A DNA stretch of 64,000 bases from Bradyrhizobium jicamae. Its GTDB lineage: Bacteria > Pseudomonadota > Alphaproteobacteria > Rhizobiales > Xanthobacteraceae. How positions within the stretch are numbered: position 1 is the first letter of the stretch; each line of letters begins with the position of its first letter. This document shows, one piece after another, positions 7,942 to 16,812 of this stretch. Where the stretch lies: assembly GCF_018130695.1 (NCBI RefSeq), contig NZ_JAFCJX010000033.1:35741-99740 (forward strand). Reading direction: 5' to 3'. The notes under the pieces are model-generated. The model was not told the DNA's origin. It ran no database searches and saw only the letters and a list, made by a program, of their open reading frames with translations. The position numbers and the translations under genes are program-made.

Positions 7942-8088
7942 ACACCGGTCTCGTGTCCCGGACGCGGTGCAGCGTCTCTTGACGGTGCACCGCTGAGCCG
8001 GGACCCACGCTGCCCGAGACGATGGGCCCCGGATCGGCAGCGCACCACGCCGCAAGGGGCGGCGCGCTGCGCAGCATCCGGGGCACGA
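7942..8088. repeat. Intergenic repeat (CTCGTGTCCCGGAC...GGGGCACGA type)
   Basis: Nested inverted arms (GTGCAGCG/CGGTGCACCG, GGGACCCA, GGGCCCCGGAT, GCGCGCTGCGCAGCATCCGGGGCACGA) fill the gap between lemA and the rsm22-like gene. Related sequences occur at 24484-24612 and 31311-31457. Confidence 0.65.
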
Positions 8089-8091
8089 AAC

Positions 8092-9069
8092 TTATTCGAC
8101 GGTCACCGCATCGCCCCACCTCCAACGGCGTGCGCTGGCATAGCGGGACTTGTCCCGACGCGGCACCTTTGTGACGGCCACGCCATCCGCCGAGCAGAGC
8201 TTCGCCGATATCTCGACCTTGCCGACGTCCGGTTGCGCCAGCACGCGCGAGCGGCGCTGCGCGATCGGCGCGCGCGTCAGCGCCACATAGGCGAACCGTT
8301 CGTCCTCGAACGGCGCATCCGCGCCCTTGACCTGCTTGTGCGCGCGCGAGCGCTGCAGGCGCTGCGAGAAATGGCACCAGTCGGGCGCCACCAGCGGACA
8401 GGTGCCATCGTGCGGGCAGGGCGCCGCGACATGGGCGCCGGCGGCGATCAATCGTGCGCGGAGGGAGATGATGCGTTGATATCCGGCGGGCGTGCCGGGC
8501 TCGACGACCAGCAGCGTGTCCTTTGTCTTGGCCCACATCGCATCGGTGAGCGCGATGCGTTCGTCGTCACTGAGCTCATTGATCACGTAGCTCGCGATCA
8601 CGAGATCGGCCGCGTCGGCATGGGCGACGTAGGTGCGGGCGTGTCCGAGGTCGTAGCTGAGGCCGCGCAGGCGGTGGCTCCTGCGCGTGAGGTCGAGCGC
8701 CAGCGTGCGCAGGGCCTCGTTCGCATCGAGCAAGGTGAAATCCTGCAGCGACGCGAACGCTTCCGCTGCCGCCCAACTCGCCGTGCCCGGCCCGGCGCCG
8801 ACATCCAGCAGGCTCGTGGGCGCAAAGTCAGGCCGGATCTCGCTCAGCGCATTGAGGCTTGCGACCACGGCGGCATAGGTCGCCGGCATCCGTGCCAGCG
8901 CGTAGGCCAGCGCATCGGTCTCGGATCGGATGGTGCCGCCGGAGCCGCCGCCGGCGCGATAGGTCTCGGAGATCGCTGTGGCCCGTGCCGCAGCGTCATT
9001 GCGCGACAGGCCTTCGAGCTTGCTGTTGAGTGCGGCGCGCAGTTCGGCCGGCAGGTCGGGTGACGTCAT
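8092..9069 (-). CDS. Rsm22-like ribosomal small-subunit methyltransferase family protein
   Basis: The 325-residue protein has an SAM-binding loop (SLLDVGAGPGTASWAAAEAF, residues about 92-110), a second motif DLVIASYVINELSDDER and a cysteine-rich PCPHDGTCPL segment (about residue 215) typical of the Rsm22 family. Relatives act on or assemble with the small ribosomal subunit, in bacteria and in mitochondria. A C-terminal beta domain (RRSRVLAQPDVGKVEI...) completes the usual architecture. It begins 24 bp after smc on the same strand, so co-transcription is likely. Catalytic activity is not established from sequence. Confidence 0.85.
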   Translation of the reverse strand: MTSPDLPAELRAALNSKLEGLSRNDAAARATAISETYRAGGGSGGTIRSETDALAYALARMPATYAAVVASLNALSEIRPDFAPTSLLDVGAGPGTASWAAAEAFASLQDFTLLDANEALRTLALDLTRRSHRLRGLSYDLGHARTYVAHADAADLVIASYVINELSDDERIALTDAMWAKTKDTLLVVEPGTPAGYQRIISLRARLIAAGAHVAAPCPHDGTCPLVAPDWCHFSQRLQRSRAHKQVKGADAPFEDERFAYVALTRAPIAQRRSRVLAQPDVGKVEISAKLCSADGVAVTKVPRRDKSRYASARRWRWGDAVTVE

Positions 9070-9093
9070 GACATCACCCGCTCATGTGCAATC

Positions 9094-12000
9094 CTACGCC
9101 ACGTTCTGGTCGAGGATATCCAACCCGCCCTGCAGGTCGACCGAGACCAGTTGCGAGACGCCGCGCTCGGCCATGGTGACGCCGAACAGGCGGTTCATCC
9201 GCGCCATCGTGATCGGATTGTGCGTGATGATGATGAAGCGCGTCTCGGTCGAGCCGGTCATTTCGTTGAGCAGGCTGCAGAACCGTTCGACGTTGTGGTC
9301 GTCGAGCGGCGCGTCGACTTCGTCCAGCACGCAGATCGGTGAGGGGTTGGTCAGGAACACCGCGAAGATCAGTGCCAGCGCGGTCAGCGCCTGCTCGCCG
9401 CCCGAGAGCAGCGACAGCGTCTGTGGCTTCTTGCCCGGCGGCTTGGCGATGATTTCGAGACCGGCCTCCAGCGGATCGTCGCTCTCGATCAGATGCAGCG
9501 CCGCTTCGCCGCCACCGAACAGCTCGGTGAAGAGACGCTTGAAGTGGGCGTTGACCGTCTCGAACGAGGTCAGCAGGCGCTCGCGCGCTTCCTTGTTGAG
9601 GCTCTGGATGCCCTGGCGCAGCCGCTTGATCGCCTCGACGAGGTCGTCGCGCTCGGTCGTCAGCGCGGTGTGCTGGGTCTCGACTTCCTTCAGCTCTTCC
9701 TCGGCGCGCAGGTTGACGGCGCCCAGGCGCTCGCGGTCGCGGCGCAGCTTTTCCAGCTCCTCCTCGATCTGCCCGACAGGCGGCAGCTCGGCGCCCGGCT
9801 CGATCTCGGCGAGGCCGGCGACGGCCTGCGGCTCGACCTCGAGCATGTCGTGGATCTCGCGCTCGATGTCGGCGAGGCGGCGGCGGGTGCCTTCCATGCG
9901 CTCCTCGGCGCGCGCGGTGCCTTCGCGGGCGCTGGAGAGCGCTTCGAGCGAATGCTTCGCGGCGCGGTCGGTCTCCGCCATCGCGGCTTCGGCCATCGCG
10001 AGCGCATCGGCGGCGACGCGGCGGTCGCTCTCGGCGTGCTCGATCTCCGTGATCAGCGCGCTGCGCTTCTCGGCGAACACCTCCGGCGCATTGGCCAGCT
10101 CCTCGCGCTCGAGCGAGACTTCGGCGATGCGCTCCTCGATGGTGCCGACCTGCGAGGCGGCGCTGGTCTTGCGGTTTTGCCACTCGCTGCGCTCGGCGAG
10201 GATCGCCTGCACGCGGCGGTCGGCGAGCTCGGCCTCGCGAGCCAGCGCCTGCGCCTCGGCGCGCACCTGCGCGGCGCCACGGCGGTGATTGTCGATCTCG
10301 CCACGGACCGCGGCCAGCTGAGCCTCGGTCTCGCCGCTCGGCGGCAGCTCGGCCAGCGCGCCCTCGGCGCTTTCATAGCCGGCCTCGGCCTCGCTGCGAT
10401 CGGCGGCGAGACGGGTGTGGGCTTCGGTCAGCGCCGACTTGCGCGCGGCGTGACGGTTGATCTCGCGCTCGGTCGCGGCATGGCGCTCGCGCGCGGCATC
10501 GGCCTCGCGGCGAGCGGCACGGACGGCCTCGCGGGACGCGGCTTCGGCGGCGGATGCAGAGCGCAGCTCGGCTTCCGCCGTCTCGAGCGCCTGCCGCTTG
10601 GCAGCGGCATCGGTACGGGCCTGCTCAAGCTCGTGCTCGATATCGACCAGGCGGGCGCGTTCGGCGAGACGGCGGGCCGCGCCGGTCGGCGCATGCGCAT
10701 CCGCGACAAAACCGTCCCAGCGCCAGACGTCGCCTTCGAGCGACACCAGCCGCTGGCCGGTCTTGAGCTGCGACACCAGCGCCGCGCCGCGGTCCTTGGA
10801 GACGACGCCGATCTGCGCAAGACGCCGCGCCAGTTCCGGCGGGGCCTGCACGTGATCGGCAAGACGCTCGACGCCTTCGGGCAGCGCCGGATCCTCGCCG
10901 GTGTTGCCAGCGTTGGTCCAGCGCATCGGCGCGGAGGGATCGACGGGCGCATCGAGATCGTCGCCGAGCACGGCGCCGATCGCCTTTTCATAGCCCTTGG
11001 CGACCGTGATGCCGTCGATGATCGGCGGCCACAGATTCTTGGTCTCGCTGTTGACCAGCTTGGAGATGGTGCGCGCCTCGGTCTCGAGCCGCTGCACGCG
11101 CTTCTCGGCTTCGGCCAGCGGCGAGCGCGAGGACTCCAGCGTCTGCCGCGCGGCGGCGTGATGCGCCTCGCTCGCCTGCACCGCGGCTTCCGATTCCATC
11201 AGCGCCTGCTGAGCGCCTTCCATCGTCGCGGCGAGTGCGTCGATGTCGCCGAGATTGCCGGTCTCCTGGGCGAGCTTCTGCTCCTCGGCCTGGACGTTCG
11301 CGATCTCCTGATCGAGCCGCGCCAGGCGGTCGCGATGCGTGCGCACGCCGGCTTCGAGCTGGTTGCGCCTGGCGGTGAGGTCGGCGAGCTGCGTGGTGAG
11401 GTCGGCGAACTGGCGCTCGGTCGCGGCGAGGATCGCCTCGGCTTCTGCCACGCGCTCGTCGACGCCACTGCGCTTCTCGACGCGCGACTTGATCTCCTCC
11501 TTCAGCTCGGCGTCTTCGGTGTCGAGCCGCTGCAGCGCGATGTCGGCATCCGAAGTCTGCTGCTGCTCGCGGGCGATGTCGGCCGCGAACTGGGTGAGGC
11601 GGCGATCGAGCTCGCTGACGCGCTCCTTGGCGCGCTGCTCTTCGCGGTCCAAAAGCTCGCGGGCATTGGTCAGGCGCTGCAGACCGGCGGCGGCGCGGGC
11701 TTCCGCATCGCGGAGCGCAGGCAGCTCGGAGGCGCGGATCGCCTGGATGCGCGCGGCTTCCGCCTGCTCGCGGGTGCGCTCGGCCATCTCGCGCACGGCG
11801 AGGTCATGGGTGTGCGCGGCGTCGTTGACGTCGGCATGCGCCTCGAGCCAGCGCAGATGGAACAGCATGGCCTCGGACTTGCGCACCTTGGCTGCGACCT
11901 CGCGGTAGCGGATTGCCTGGCGCGCCTGCTTCTTCAATCCGTCCATCTGGCCGGTGAGCTGGCCGATCACGTCCTCGACGCGGGTGAGGTTGGTCTCGGC

Positions 12001-12558
12001 CGCCTTCAGCCGCAGTTCCGCCTCATGGCGGCGGGCATGCAGGCCGGCGACGCCGGCGGCATCTTCCAGCACGCGGCGGCGCTGCTCGGGCTTCGCCTGG
12101 ATGATCTCGCCGATCTTGCCCTGGTGGACGAGGGCGGGCGAGCGCGCGCCGGTCGCGGCATCGGCGAACAGGATCTGCACGTCCCTTGCACGAACGTCGC
12201 GGCCGTTGATGCGATAGACCGAGCCGGCCTCGCGCTCGATGCGGCGGGAGATTTCGAGAATCTGGCTGTCGTTCATCGCCGCCGGCGCCGAGCGATCGGA
12301 ATTGTCGATCGTCATCGTCACTTCGGCGTGGTTGCGCGCCGGACGGTTGCCGGAACCGGCGAAGATCACCGCGTCCATGTCGGCGGCGCGCAGCGATTTG
12401 TGCGAGGTCTCGCCCATCGCCCAGCGCAGCGCTTCGACGAGATTGGATTTGCCGCAGCCGTTCGGTCCGACGACGCCGGTCAGGCCCGGCTCGATCATGA
12501 AGTCGGTGGGTTCGACGAACGACTTGAAACCGTGGAGGCGGAGGCGCGTGAGCTTCAT
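9094..12558 (-). CDS. smc: Chromosome segregation protein SMC
   Basis: The 1154-residue condensin subunit has an N-terminal head with Walker A GPNGCGKSNLVEALRW, two long coiled coils separated by a hinge (around residues 490-620, including VLGDDLDAPVDPSAPMRW), and a C-terminal head with signature LSGGEQALTALALIFAVF and Walker B PICVLDEVDAPLDD. It binds DNA and, with ScpA/ScpB, organises the replicated chromosome. The ATG at 12558 gives MKLTRLRLHGFKSFVEPT, the family N-terminus; an upstream in-frame extension lacks conservation and was excluded. The rsm22-like gene follows at 24 bp. Confidence 0.97.
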   Translation of the reverse strand: MKLTRLRLHGFKSFVEPTDFMIEPGLTGVVGPNGCGKSNLVEALRWAMGETSHKSLRAADMDAVIFAGSGNRPARNHAEVTMTIDNSDRSAPAAMNDSQILEISRRIEREAGSVYRINGRDVRARDVQILFADAATGARSPALVHQGKIGEIIQAKPEQRRRVLEDAAGVAGLHARRHEAELRLKAAETNLTRVEDVIGQLTGQMDGLKKQARQAIRYREVAAKVRKSEAMLFHLRWLEAHADVNDAAHTHDLAVREMAERTREQAEAARIQAIRASELPALRDAEARAAAGLQRLTNARELLDREEQRAKERVSELDRRLTQFAADIAREQQQTSDADIALQRLDTEDAELKEEIKSRVEKRSGVDERVAEAEAILAATERQFADLTTQLADLTARRNQLEAGVRTHRDRLARLDQEIANVQAEEQKLAQETGNLGDIDALAATMEGAQQALMESEAAVQASEAHHAAARQTLESSRSPLAEAEKRVQRLETEARTISKLVNSETKNLWPPIIDGITVAKGYEKAIGAVLGDDLDAPVDPSAPMRWTNAGNTGEDPALPEGVERLADHVQAPPELARRLAQIGVVSKDRGAALVSQLKTGQRLVSLEGDVWRWDGFVADAHAPTGAARRLAERARLVDIEHELEQARTDAAAKRQALETAEAELRSASAAEAASREAVRAARREADAARERHAATEREINRHAARKSALTEAHTRLAADRSEAEAGYESAEGALAELPPSGETEAQLAAVRGEIDNHRRGAAQVRAEAQALAREAELADRRVQAILAERSEWQNRKTSAASQVGTIEERIAEVSLEREELANAPEVFAEKRSALITEIEHAESDRRVAADALAMAEAAMAETDRAAKHSLEALSSAREGTARAEERMEGTRRRLADIEREIHDMLEVEPQAVAGLAEIEPGAELPPVGQIEEELEKLRRDRERLGAVNLRAEEELKEVETQHTALTTERDDLVEAIKRLRQGIQSLNKEARERLLTSFETVNAHFKRLFTELFGGGEAALHLIESDDPLEAGLEIIAKPPGKKPQTLSLLSGGEQALTALALIFAVFLTNPSPICVLDEVDAPLDDHNVERFCSLLNEMTGSTETRFIIITHNPITMARMNRLFGVTMAERGVSQLVSVDLQGGLDILDQNVA

Positions 12559-12824
12559 GTACACAAATCTCGCTTGGCCGGGCGCGAATCTCCCTGCCGT
12601 GACAATACCATGGATGATGGCAATGTCGGTGTCGGGGCTGAATAGCTGCTGGCAGCTTTCATGGAGCGGGACAATGGAGATGCGCGAGCATGAGAGCAAC
12701 CGCTTGACGCGGCTTTTCCCAAGGGTTTTGCAGTGCGAACCGGCCGTAAGAATCCGGTTCTAGCGAATCAGGTTTTCAACAGCGAATTGTGGCGCTTGCG
12801 CGCATCGCGATCGCAATTCATCCA
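12559..12824. other. Intergenic region between smc and the DsbA-like gene
   Basis: This 266 bp should hold the smc promoter, reading leftward. No palindromic repeat, second ORF with a start signal or known regulatory motif was seen. Confidence 0.4.
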
Positions 12825-12863
12825 CAAAAAAATCGCGCCGCTCGCAGGGCGAGTCGGCGCGAT
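12825..12863 (-). terminator. Rho-independent terminator of the DsbA-like gene
   Basis: Reading leftward, ATCGCGCCG pairs perfectly with CGGCGCGAT (12855-12863 with 12832-12840) around a 14-nt loop, followed by seven T residues (A-run 12826-12832 on the plus strand). It lies about 25 bp past the stop codon of the 12888-13544 gene. Confidence 0.9.
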
Positions 12864-12887
12864 GTCAATCGGCGGGTGCGCGAGCGA

Positions 12888-13544
12888 TCAGCTCTTCAAC
12901 AGCGAATCGATCTTCTTGCTGAATTCCTCGAACGAGGTCTCGCCCTTCACCATCTCGCCGTTGATGAAGAAGGTCGGGGTCGAGTTGACCTTCAGCACCT
13001 CGTTGGCGAACTTCTGATCGGCGGCGATCTTGTCGAGCAGCTTCTGGTCCTTCAGGCAGTCTTCGACCTGCTGCTGGCTGAGGCCGGCCTGCTTGCCGAT
13101 CCGCGTCAGCGTCTCGGTGGTGTTCTTCACCACCCAGTCGTTCTGCTGGCGGAACAGCAAGTCGATCACCGCATAGAATTTCGGCGCGTCATCCTTGGCG
13201 ATGCAGCGCGCCAGCATCGAGCCGGCGGCGGCCTTGATGTCGAGCGGGAATTCGCGGAACACGTAGCGAATCTTGCCGGTGTCGATATAGGTCGACTTCA
13301 GCTTGGGGAACACGGTCTCGTTGAAATTGGCGCAGTGCGGGCAGGTCATCGAGGCGTATTCGGTGACGGTGACGGTGGCGTTCTGCGGGCCCAGCGCCAT
13401 GTCGGGCAGCGACTGCGGTTTTGCCACCTCGGCGGCGCTCTGGGCGAAAGCCTCCGAGATCAGGCGCAGCGGGGACAGGCCGGCGAGGGCGGCCAGCCCG
13501 GTCAGCGAGAGAGCGGTGGTGAAAGCGCGGCGCGTGATGATCAA
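12888..13544 (-). CDS. DsbA-family thiol-disulfide oxidoreductase, Tat-type signal
   Basis: The 218-residue protein has an N-terminal ITRRAFTTALSLTGLAALAG segment, a twin-arginine-like signal, followed by a thioredoxin-fold domain with active site SMTCPHCANF (CPHC). The family is DsbA/DsbG-like (Thioredoxin_4), acting in periplasmic disulfide formation or isomerisation. The start appears to be TTG at 13544, with GGGAG six bases upstream; no ATG upstream keeps the twin arginine in frame. cis-Pro lies in NSTPTFFING. A strong terminator follows. Confidence 0.88.
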   Translation of the reverse strand: MIITRRAFTTALSLTGLAALAGLSPLRLISEAFAQSAAEVAKPQSLPDMALGPQNATVTVTEYASMTCPHCANFNETVFPKLKSTYIDTGKIRYVFREFPLDIKAAAGSMLARCIAKDDAPKFYAVIDLLFRQQNDWVVKNTTETLTRIGKQAGLSQQQVEDCLKDQKLLDKIAADQKFANEVLKVNSTPTFFINGEMVKGETSFEEFSKKIDSLLKS

Positions 13545-13665
13545 GGTCAGCTCCCGGATTGGCGCGTCTCACGCCGAAAAGAGGGTTCCGAAAAGGAAGC
13601 CTTCGCTAGCTCAACACGACCATTGTGGCAATGCCGGGTCGCGGCCGCACCCCTATGAAAAAGCG

Positions 13666-14142
13666 TCAATTTCGCTTGATTGAGGCCCCTAACCGGGCCA
13701 GCGCTGCGCGCAGATCGTCGTCCTCCACGGCCCCCAGAGTCTCGGAGACCTTGGCCACCGTCTTGGCATCCGGCGTGCGCGGGGTTTTTGGCCGGTCGCG
13801 CCGCGACAGCGGGGCCTGGCGGATGGTCAGCCGGCCGACCGCGTGCCAGCCGAAGAAGCGGTTGACCCGCTCCAGGATCACGTCGGAGGAGTGCTGGATC
13901 TCCAGCGCCATCGGCCCCTCGACCCGCAGCACCAGCGTCGCCGGTTCCTGCGGCTGCCCCTCCACCGGCCGCGGCCATTGCATCTTCAGCGGTTCGCAGA
14001 AGGCAGCGATCCGCTCGCCCGCGATCTCGTTCCAGCGCGTCACCAGTTCGCGCGCGGCAAAGCCCTGCTTGGCATAGGCGTCGGTGAAGACGTCGCTGAG
14101 CAGGATCGACAGGGGTTTTGCGCTGATCGGGCCGGGTTTCAT
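13666..14142 (-). CDS. DUF721 (DciA-like) protein
   Basis: The 158-residue protein matches the DUF721 pattern: an N-terminal KH-like segment (LSDVFTDAYAKQGFAARELVTRWNEIAG), then LVLRVEGPMALEIQHSSDVILERVNRFFG. In many bacteria lacking DnaC/DnaI, DUF721 proteins (DciA) help load the replicative helicase DnaB. dnaB is present at 42.8 kb in this window, but the two are not linked. The C-terminal tail (residues 110-158) is charged. It lies upstream of the DsbA-like gene on the same strand with a 121 bp gap. Confidence 0.8.
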   Translation of the reverse strand: MKPGPISAKPLSILLSDVFTDAYAKQGFAARELVTRWNEIAGERIAAFCEPLKMQWPRPVEGQPQEPATLVLRVEGPMALEIQHSSDVILERVNRFFGWHAVGRLTIRQAPLSRRDRPKTPRTPDAKTVAKVSETLGAVEDDDLRAALARLGASIKRN

Positions 14143-14166
14143 GGCCGGGCTTATAGCACGCTCCCG

Positions 14167-14264
14167 CCGTTATGGCCGGGCTTGTCCCGGCCATCCACGT
14201 CTTAGCTTGCCCGAGAAAGAAAGACGTGGATGCCCGGGACAAGCCCGGGCATGACGTGGGCAGA
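14167..14264. repeat. Intergenic inverted repeat (GGCCGGGCTTGTCCC type)
   Basis: ATGGCCGGGCTTGTCCCGG and ATCCACGTCTT at the left are mirrored by AAGACGTGGAT and CCCGGGACAAGCCCGGGCAT at the right. The long hairpin occupies the gap between the divergent DUF721 and mutY genes. Confidence 0.7.
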
Positions 14265-14288
14265 TTTCTGCTACGCTAACTTGATCCC

Positions 14289-15401
14289 ATGAGTTCTTCA
14301 GCAGCCACAAGGACCAAACACCGGCAGGCGCCGGCCGACCGCCCGGCGCTTCTGCTCGCCTGGTACGACCGGCATCGCCGGCGGCTGCCGTGGCGGGCGA
14401 TGCCGGGGGAACTGGCTGATCCCTATCGGGTCTGGCTGTCGGAGATCATGCTGCAGCAGACCACGGTGAAGGCAGTCGGCCCCTTTTTCGAGAAATTCGT
14501 GACGCGCTGGCCGGACGTGTCGGCGCTCGGCCGCGCCTCGCAGGACGACGTTTTGAGGATGTGGGCCGGGCTCGGCTATTACTCGCGGGCGCGCAACCTG
14601 CACGCCTGCGCGGCCGCGGTGATGCGTGACCATGGCGGCGTCTTTCCTGATACCGAGGAGGGCCTGCGGACGCTGCCGGGGATCGGGCCGTACACGGCGG
14701 CGGCGATCGCAGCGATCGCGTTCGATCGCCGCACCATGCCCGTCGACGGCAATATCGAGCGCGTGGTGTCGCGCCTGTTCGCGGTCGAGGAGCCGCTGCC
14801 GCAGGCCAAGCCGCGAATTCAGGAGCTGGCCGCTACGCTGCTCGGCCGGTCCCGCGCCGGCGACGAGAAGTCTCGCGCCGGCGACAGCGCGCAGGCGCTG
14901 ATGGATCTGGGCGCCTCGATCTGCACACCTAAGAAGCCCGCCTGCTCGCTCTGTCCGCTCAATGACGATTGCGCGGCGCGCACGCGCAGCGATCAGGAGA
15001 CGTTTCCGCGCAAGGCGCCGAAGAAGACCGGCACCCAACGCCGCGGCGCCGCCTTCGTGGTGACGCGCGGCGATGAGTTGCTGGTGCGCTCGCGCGCCGA
15101 GAAAGGCCTGCTCGGCGGCATGACCGAGGTGCCGGGATCGGATTGGCTCGCGGGCCACGAGGACAAGGCCGCGCTGGCGCAGGCGCCGGACTTGAAGGGC
15201 ATCGCGCGCTGGCATCGCAAGGCCGGCGTCGTCACCCACGTCTTCACGCATTTTCCGCTCGAACTCGTGGTCTACACGGCGAGCGTCCCGGCACGCACGC
15301 GGGCGCCCGAGGGCACGCGCTGGGTCAAGGTCGCGACGCTGGCGGAAGAGGCGCTGCCGAACGTCATGCGCAAGGTGATTGCGCACGCGCTGGATCTCTA
15401 G
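14289..15401 (+). CDS. mutY: A/G-specific adenine glycosylase
   Basis: The 370-residue base-excision enzyme removes adenine mispaired with 8-oxoguanine. The helix-hairpin-helix segment and catalytic region read LPGIGPYTAAAIAAIAF and MPVDGNIERVVSRLF. The [4Fe-4S] ligands follow the exact C-x6-C-x2-C-x5-C spacing (CTPKKPACSLCPLNDDC). The C-terminal NUDIX-like domain that reads 8-oxoG is present (GAAFVVTRGDELLVRSR, GLLGGMTEVPG). A short internal duplication (SRAGDEK/SRAGDSA, 14850-14885) inserts a few residues just before the cluster region and is unusual. It converges on the DUF4336 gene with only 3 bp between stop codons. Confidence 0.96.
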   Translation: MSSSAATRTKHRQAPADRPALLLAWYDRHRRRLPWRAMPGELADPYRVWLSEIMLQQTTVKAVGPFFEKFVTRWPDVSALGRASQDDVLRMWAGLGYYSRARNLHACAAAVMRDHGGVFPDTEEGLRTLPGIGPYTAAAIAAIAFDRRTMPVDGNIERVVSRLFAVEEPLPQAKPRIQELAATLLGRSRAGDEKSRAGDSAQALMDLGASICTPKKPACSLCPLNDDCAARTRSDQETFPRKAPKKTGTQRRGAAFVVTRGDELLVRSRAEKGLLGGMTEVPGSDWLAGHEDKAALAQAPDLKGIARWHRKAGVVTHVFTHFPLELVVYTASVPARTRAPEGTRWVKVATLAEEALPNVMRKVIAHALDL

Positions 15402-15404
15402 GCG

Positions 15405-16094
15405 TTATCCGGTGAGCCAACCGAACGCGCGGCGCAGGAATGTGCCGGCATCGCTTTCCACGGGCGTTCCGTGGGCCATCAGCACTCTCTCGGCGGGCCA
15501 TGCGAGGATGCGCTGCAAGGCGTTGCGCGCGGCGCGGCGGTTGACGAATGCGAGACGAAACTTGCGCGGCACCGACGGTTCGGGGCCGGTCATGAGGTCC
15601 AGCTTCGCCACTATGGCCCGCCAGCCGGAGAGTGAGGCCGCAGGAAGCTGCTGGAGCAGATCGGTGAACAGCACGGTCCCGCTCCTGACGTGGAAGAACA
15701 CGACCTCCGTCGTGATCAGATTGCCCCGCATCGCGATCTGGTCGATCTCGGCGGCCCAATCCGCGCTCGGCGCATCCTTGAGATCGACATCAAAGGCGAT
15801 GTCCTTGCGCCGCTTTCGCAGGCCTGGCGGAGCATGGAGCGTGGCGGCGGGGTAGGCGCGCTGCCATTCCCCGAGAAACAAATGGTGCAGTGAATTGGGC
15901 GCGATCATGTGCTGCACGCTGCCGAGCGCATCCACCTCGGCCCGCAGATCGTCCGTGAGCCTGATCGGCGACCAGATGAAGAGGCTGCCGTCCGACAGTT
16001 TGATGACGGCCATCCGGGTGGGATAATGAAATCCGGCGACGGCGACGTTGGACCCGTCCGCGATCCAGATATCCTGACCGAATTGCTTCAACAC
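15405..16094 (-). CDS. DUF4336 domain protein
   Basis: The 229-residue protein resembles the DUF4336 family, a metallo-beta-lactamase-related fold: KQFGQDIWIADG at the N-terminus, SLFIWSPIRLTDDLRAEV, and MIAPNSLHHLFLGEWQRAYP with a conserved NxxHH-like site. Its reaction is unknown. I placed the start at GTG 16094, giving MLKQFGQDIW, which matches the usual family N-terminus; a much longer in-frame extension overlaps the divergent thioesterase gene antisense and was discarded. GGAAC upstream is a weak ribosome binding site. Confidence 0.75.
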   Translation of the reverse strand: MLKQFGQDIWIADGSNVAVAGFHYPTRMAVIKLSDGSLFIWSPIRLTDDLRAEVDALGSVQHMIAPNSLHHLFLGEWQRAYPAATLHAPPGLRKRRKDIAFDVDLKDAPSADWAAEIDQIAMRGNLITTEVVFFHVRSGTVLFTDLLQQLPAASLSGWRAIVAKLDLMTGPEPSVPRKFRLAFVNRRAARNALQRILAWPAERVLMAHGTPVESDAGTFLRRAFGWLTG

Positions 16095-16221
16095 GGCAGT
16101 TCCAGTGCAACCGACACTGAGGAGATTGCTAGCCGCTGCAGCCCGCACCCGCAAGCTTTGGCTGCTGACAGAATGCTGGCAGCAGGGATCAGCTAAGACG
16201 ACTGCCAAACGGAGGCTCGCC

Positions 16222-16641
16222 ATGGTCGCAACCGCGCTCGACAATATCCCCGCACCGCCCTGCGCCAGGCTGCTTGGTTGGCGCCTGCTCGACGCGCGCT
16301 CGGAGGAGGGCTGGATCCGGCTCGCCTTCGACGGCAAGCCGGACTTCTGCAACCCGGCCGGCTTTATCCAGGGCGGCATTCTCTCGGCCATGCTTGACGA
16401 CACGATGGGGCCGGCGGTGTTCGTGATGACCGAGGGTCGGCTCTTCACCACGACCATCACCATGACGGTGAATTTCCTGGCACCCGCCAAGCCCGGCCCG
16501 ATCACCGGCGAGGCGACGGTGACCCAGCTCGGCAAGACCATTGCGTTCGTCGAGGGACGATTGACCGGCGAAGACGGCACGCTGCTTGCGACCGCATCGA
16601 GCAGCATCCGCTTGGTCGAGGCCGCGCGGGCGTTGCGCTAG
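16222..16641 (+). CDS. PaaI-family hotdog thioesterase
   Basis: The 139-residue hotdog-fold protein has the PaaI/YbgC-like core: FCNPAGFIQGGILSAMLDDTMGPAVF and TTTITMTVNFLAPAKPGPITGEATV. Such enzymes hydrolyse acyl-CoA thioesters; the substrate is not inferable. The ATG at 16222 is preceded by GGAGG. It is divergent from the DUF4336 gene, sharing a roughly 125 bp promoter region. Confidence 0.85.
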   Translation: MVATALDNIPAPPCARLLGWRLLDARSEEGWIRLAFDGKPDFCNPAGFIQGGILSAMLDDTMGPAVFVMTEGRLFTTTITMTVNFLAPAKPGPITGEATVTQLGKTIAFVEGRLTGEDGTLLATASSSIRLVEAARALR

Positions 16642-16654
16642 TGCGACGCGTGTT

Positions 16655-16812
16655 CCTTCACCTCTCCCCGCTCTTCCGCCGGGAGAGGTCGAATTCTCGC
16701 AAAGCGAGAATTCGGGTGAGGGGCAAGGCACGAAGCTAATTACAACCGCTCTGCTCGCCGGATGGAAGCCCCTCACCCCAACCCTCTCCCCGCAAGAGCG
16801 GGGCGAGGGAGC
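16655..16812. repeat. Two adjacent intergenic repeats (CTCTCCCCGC / GGTGAGGGG type)
   Basis: The first unit contains CCTCTCCCCGC, GGGAGAGG, then TCGAATTCTCGC mirrored by GCGAGAATTCG and closing with GGTGAGGGGCA. The second, in the opposite sense, reads CCCCTCACCCCAACCCTCTCCCCGC then GAGCGGGGCGAGGGA and runs up to the stop codon of the FAD monooxygenase gene. Confidence 0.65.

Noticed and set aside
9493..12645. Over 1,000-codon plus-strand frame antisense to smc
   Set aside because: It mirrors SMC coding DNA, with low-complexity Leu/Gly/Arg translation and no domain.
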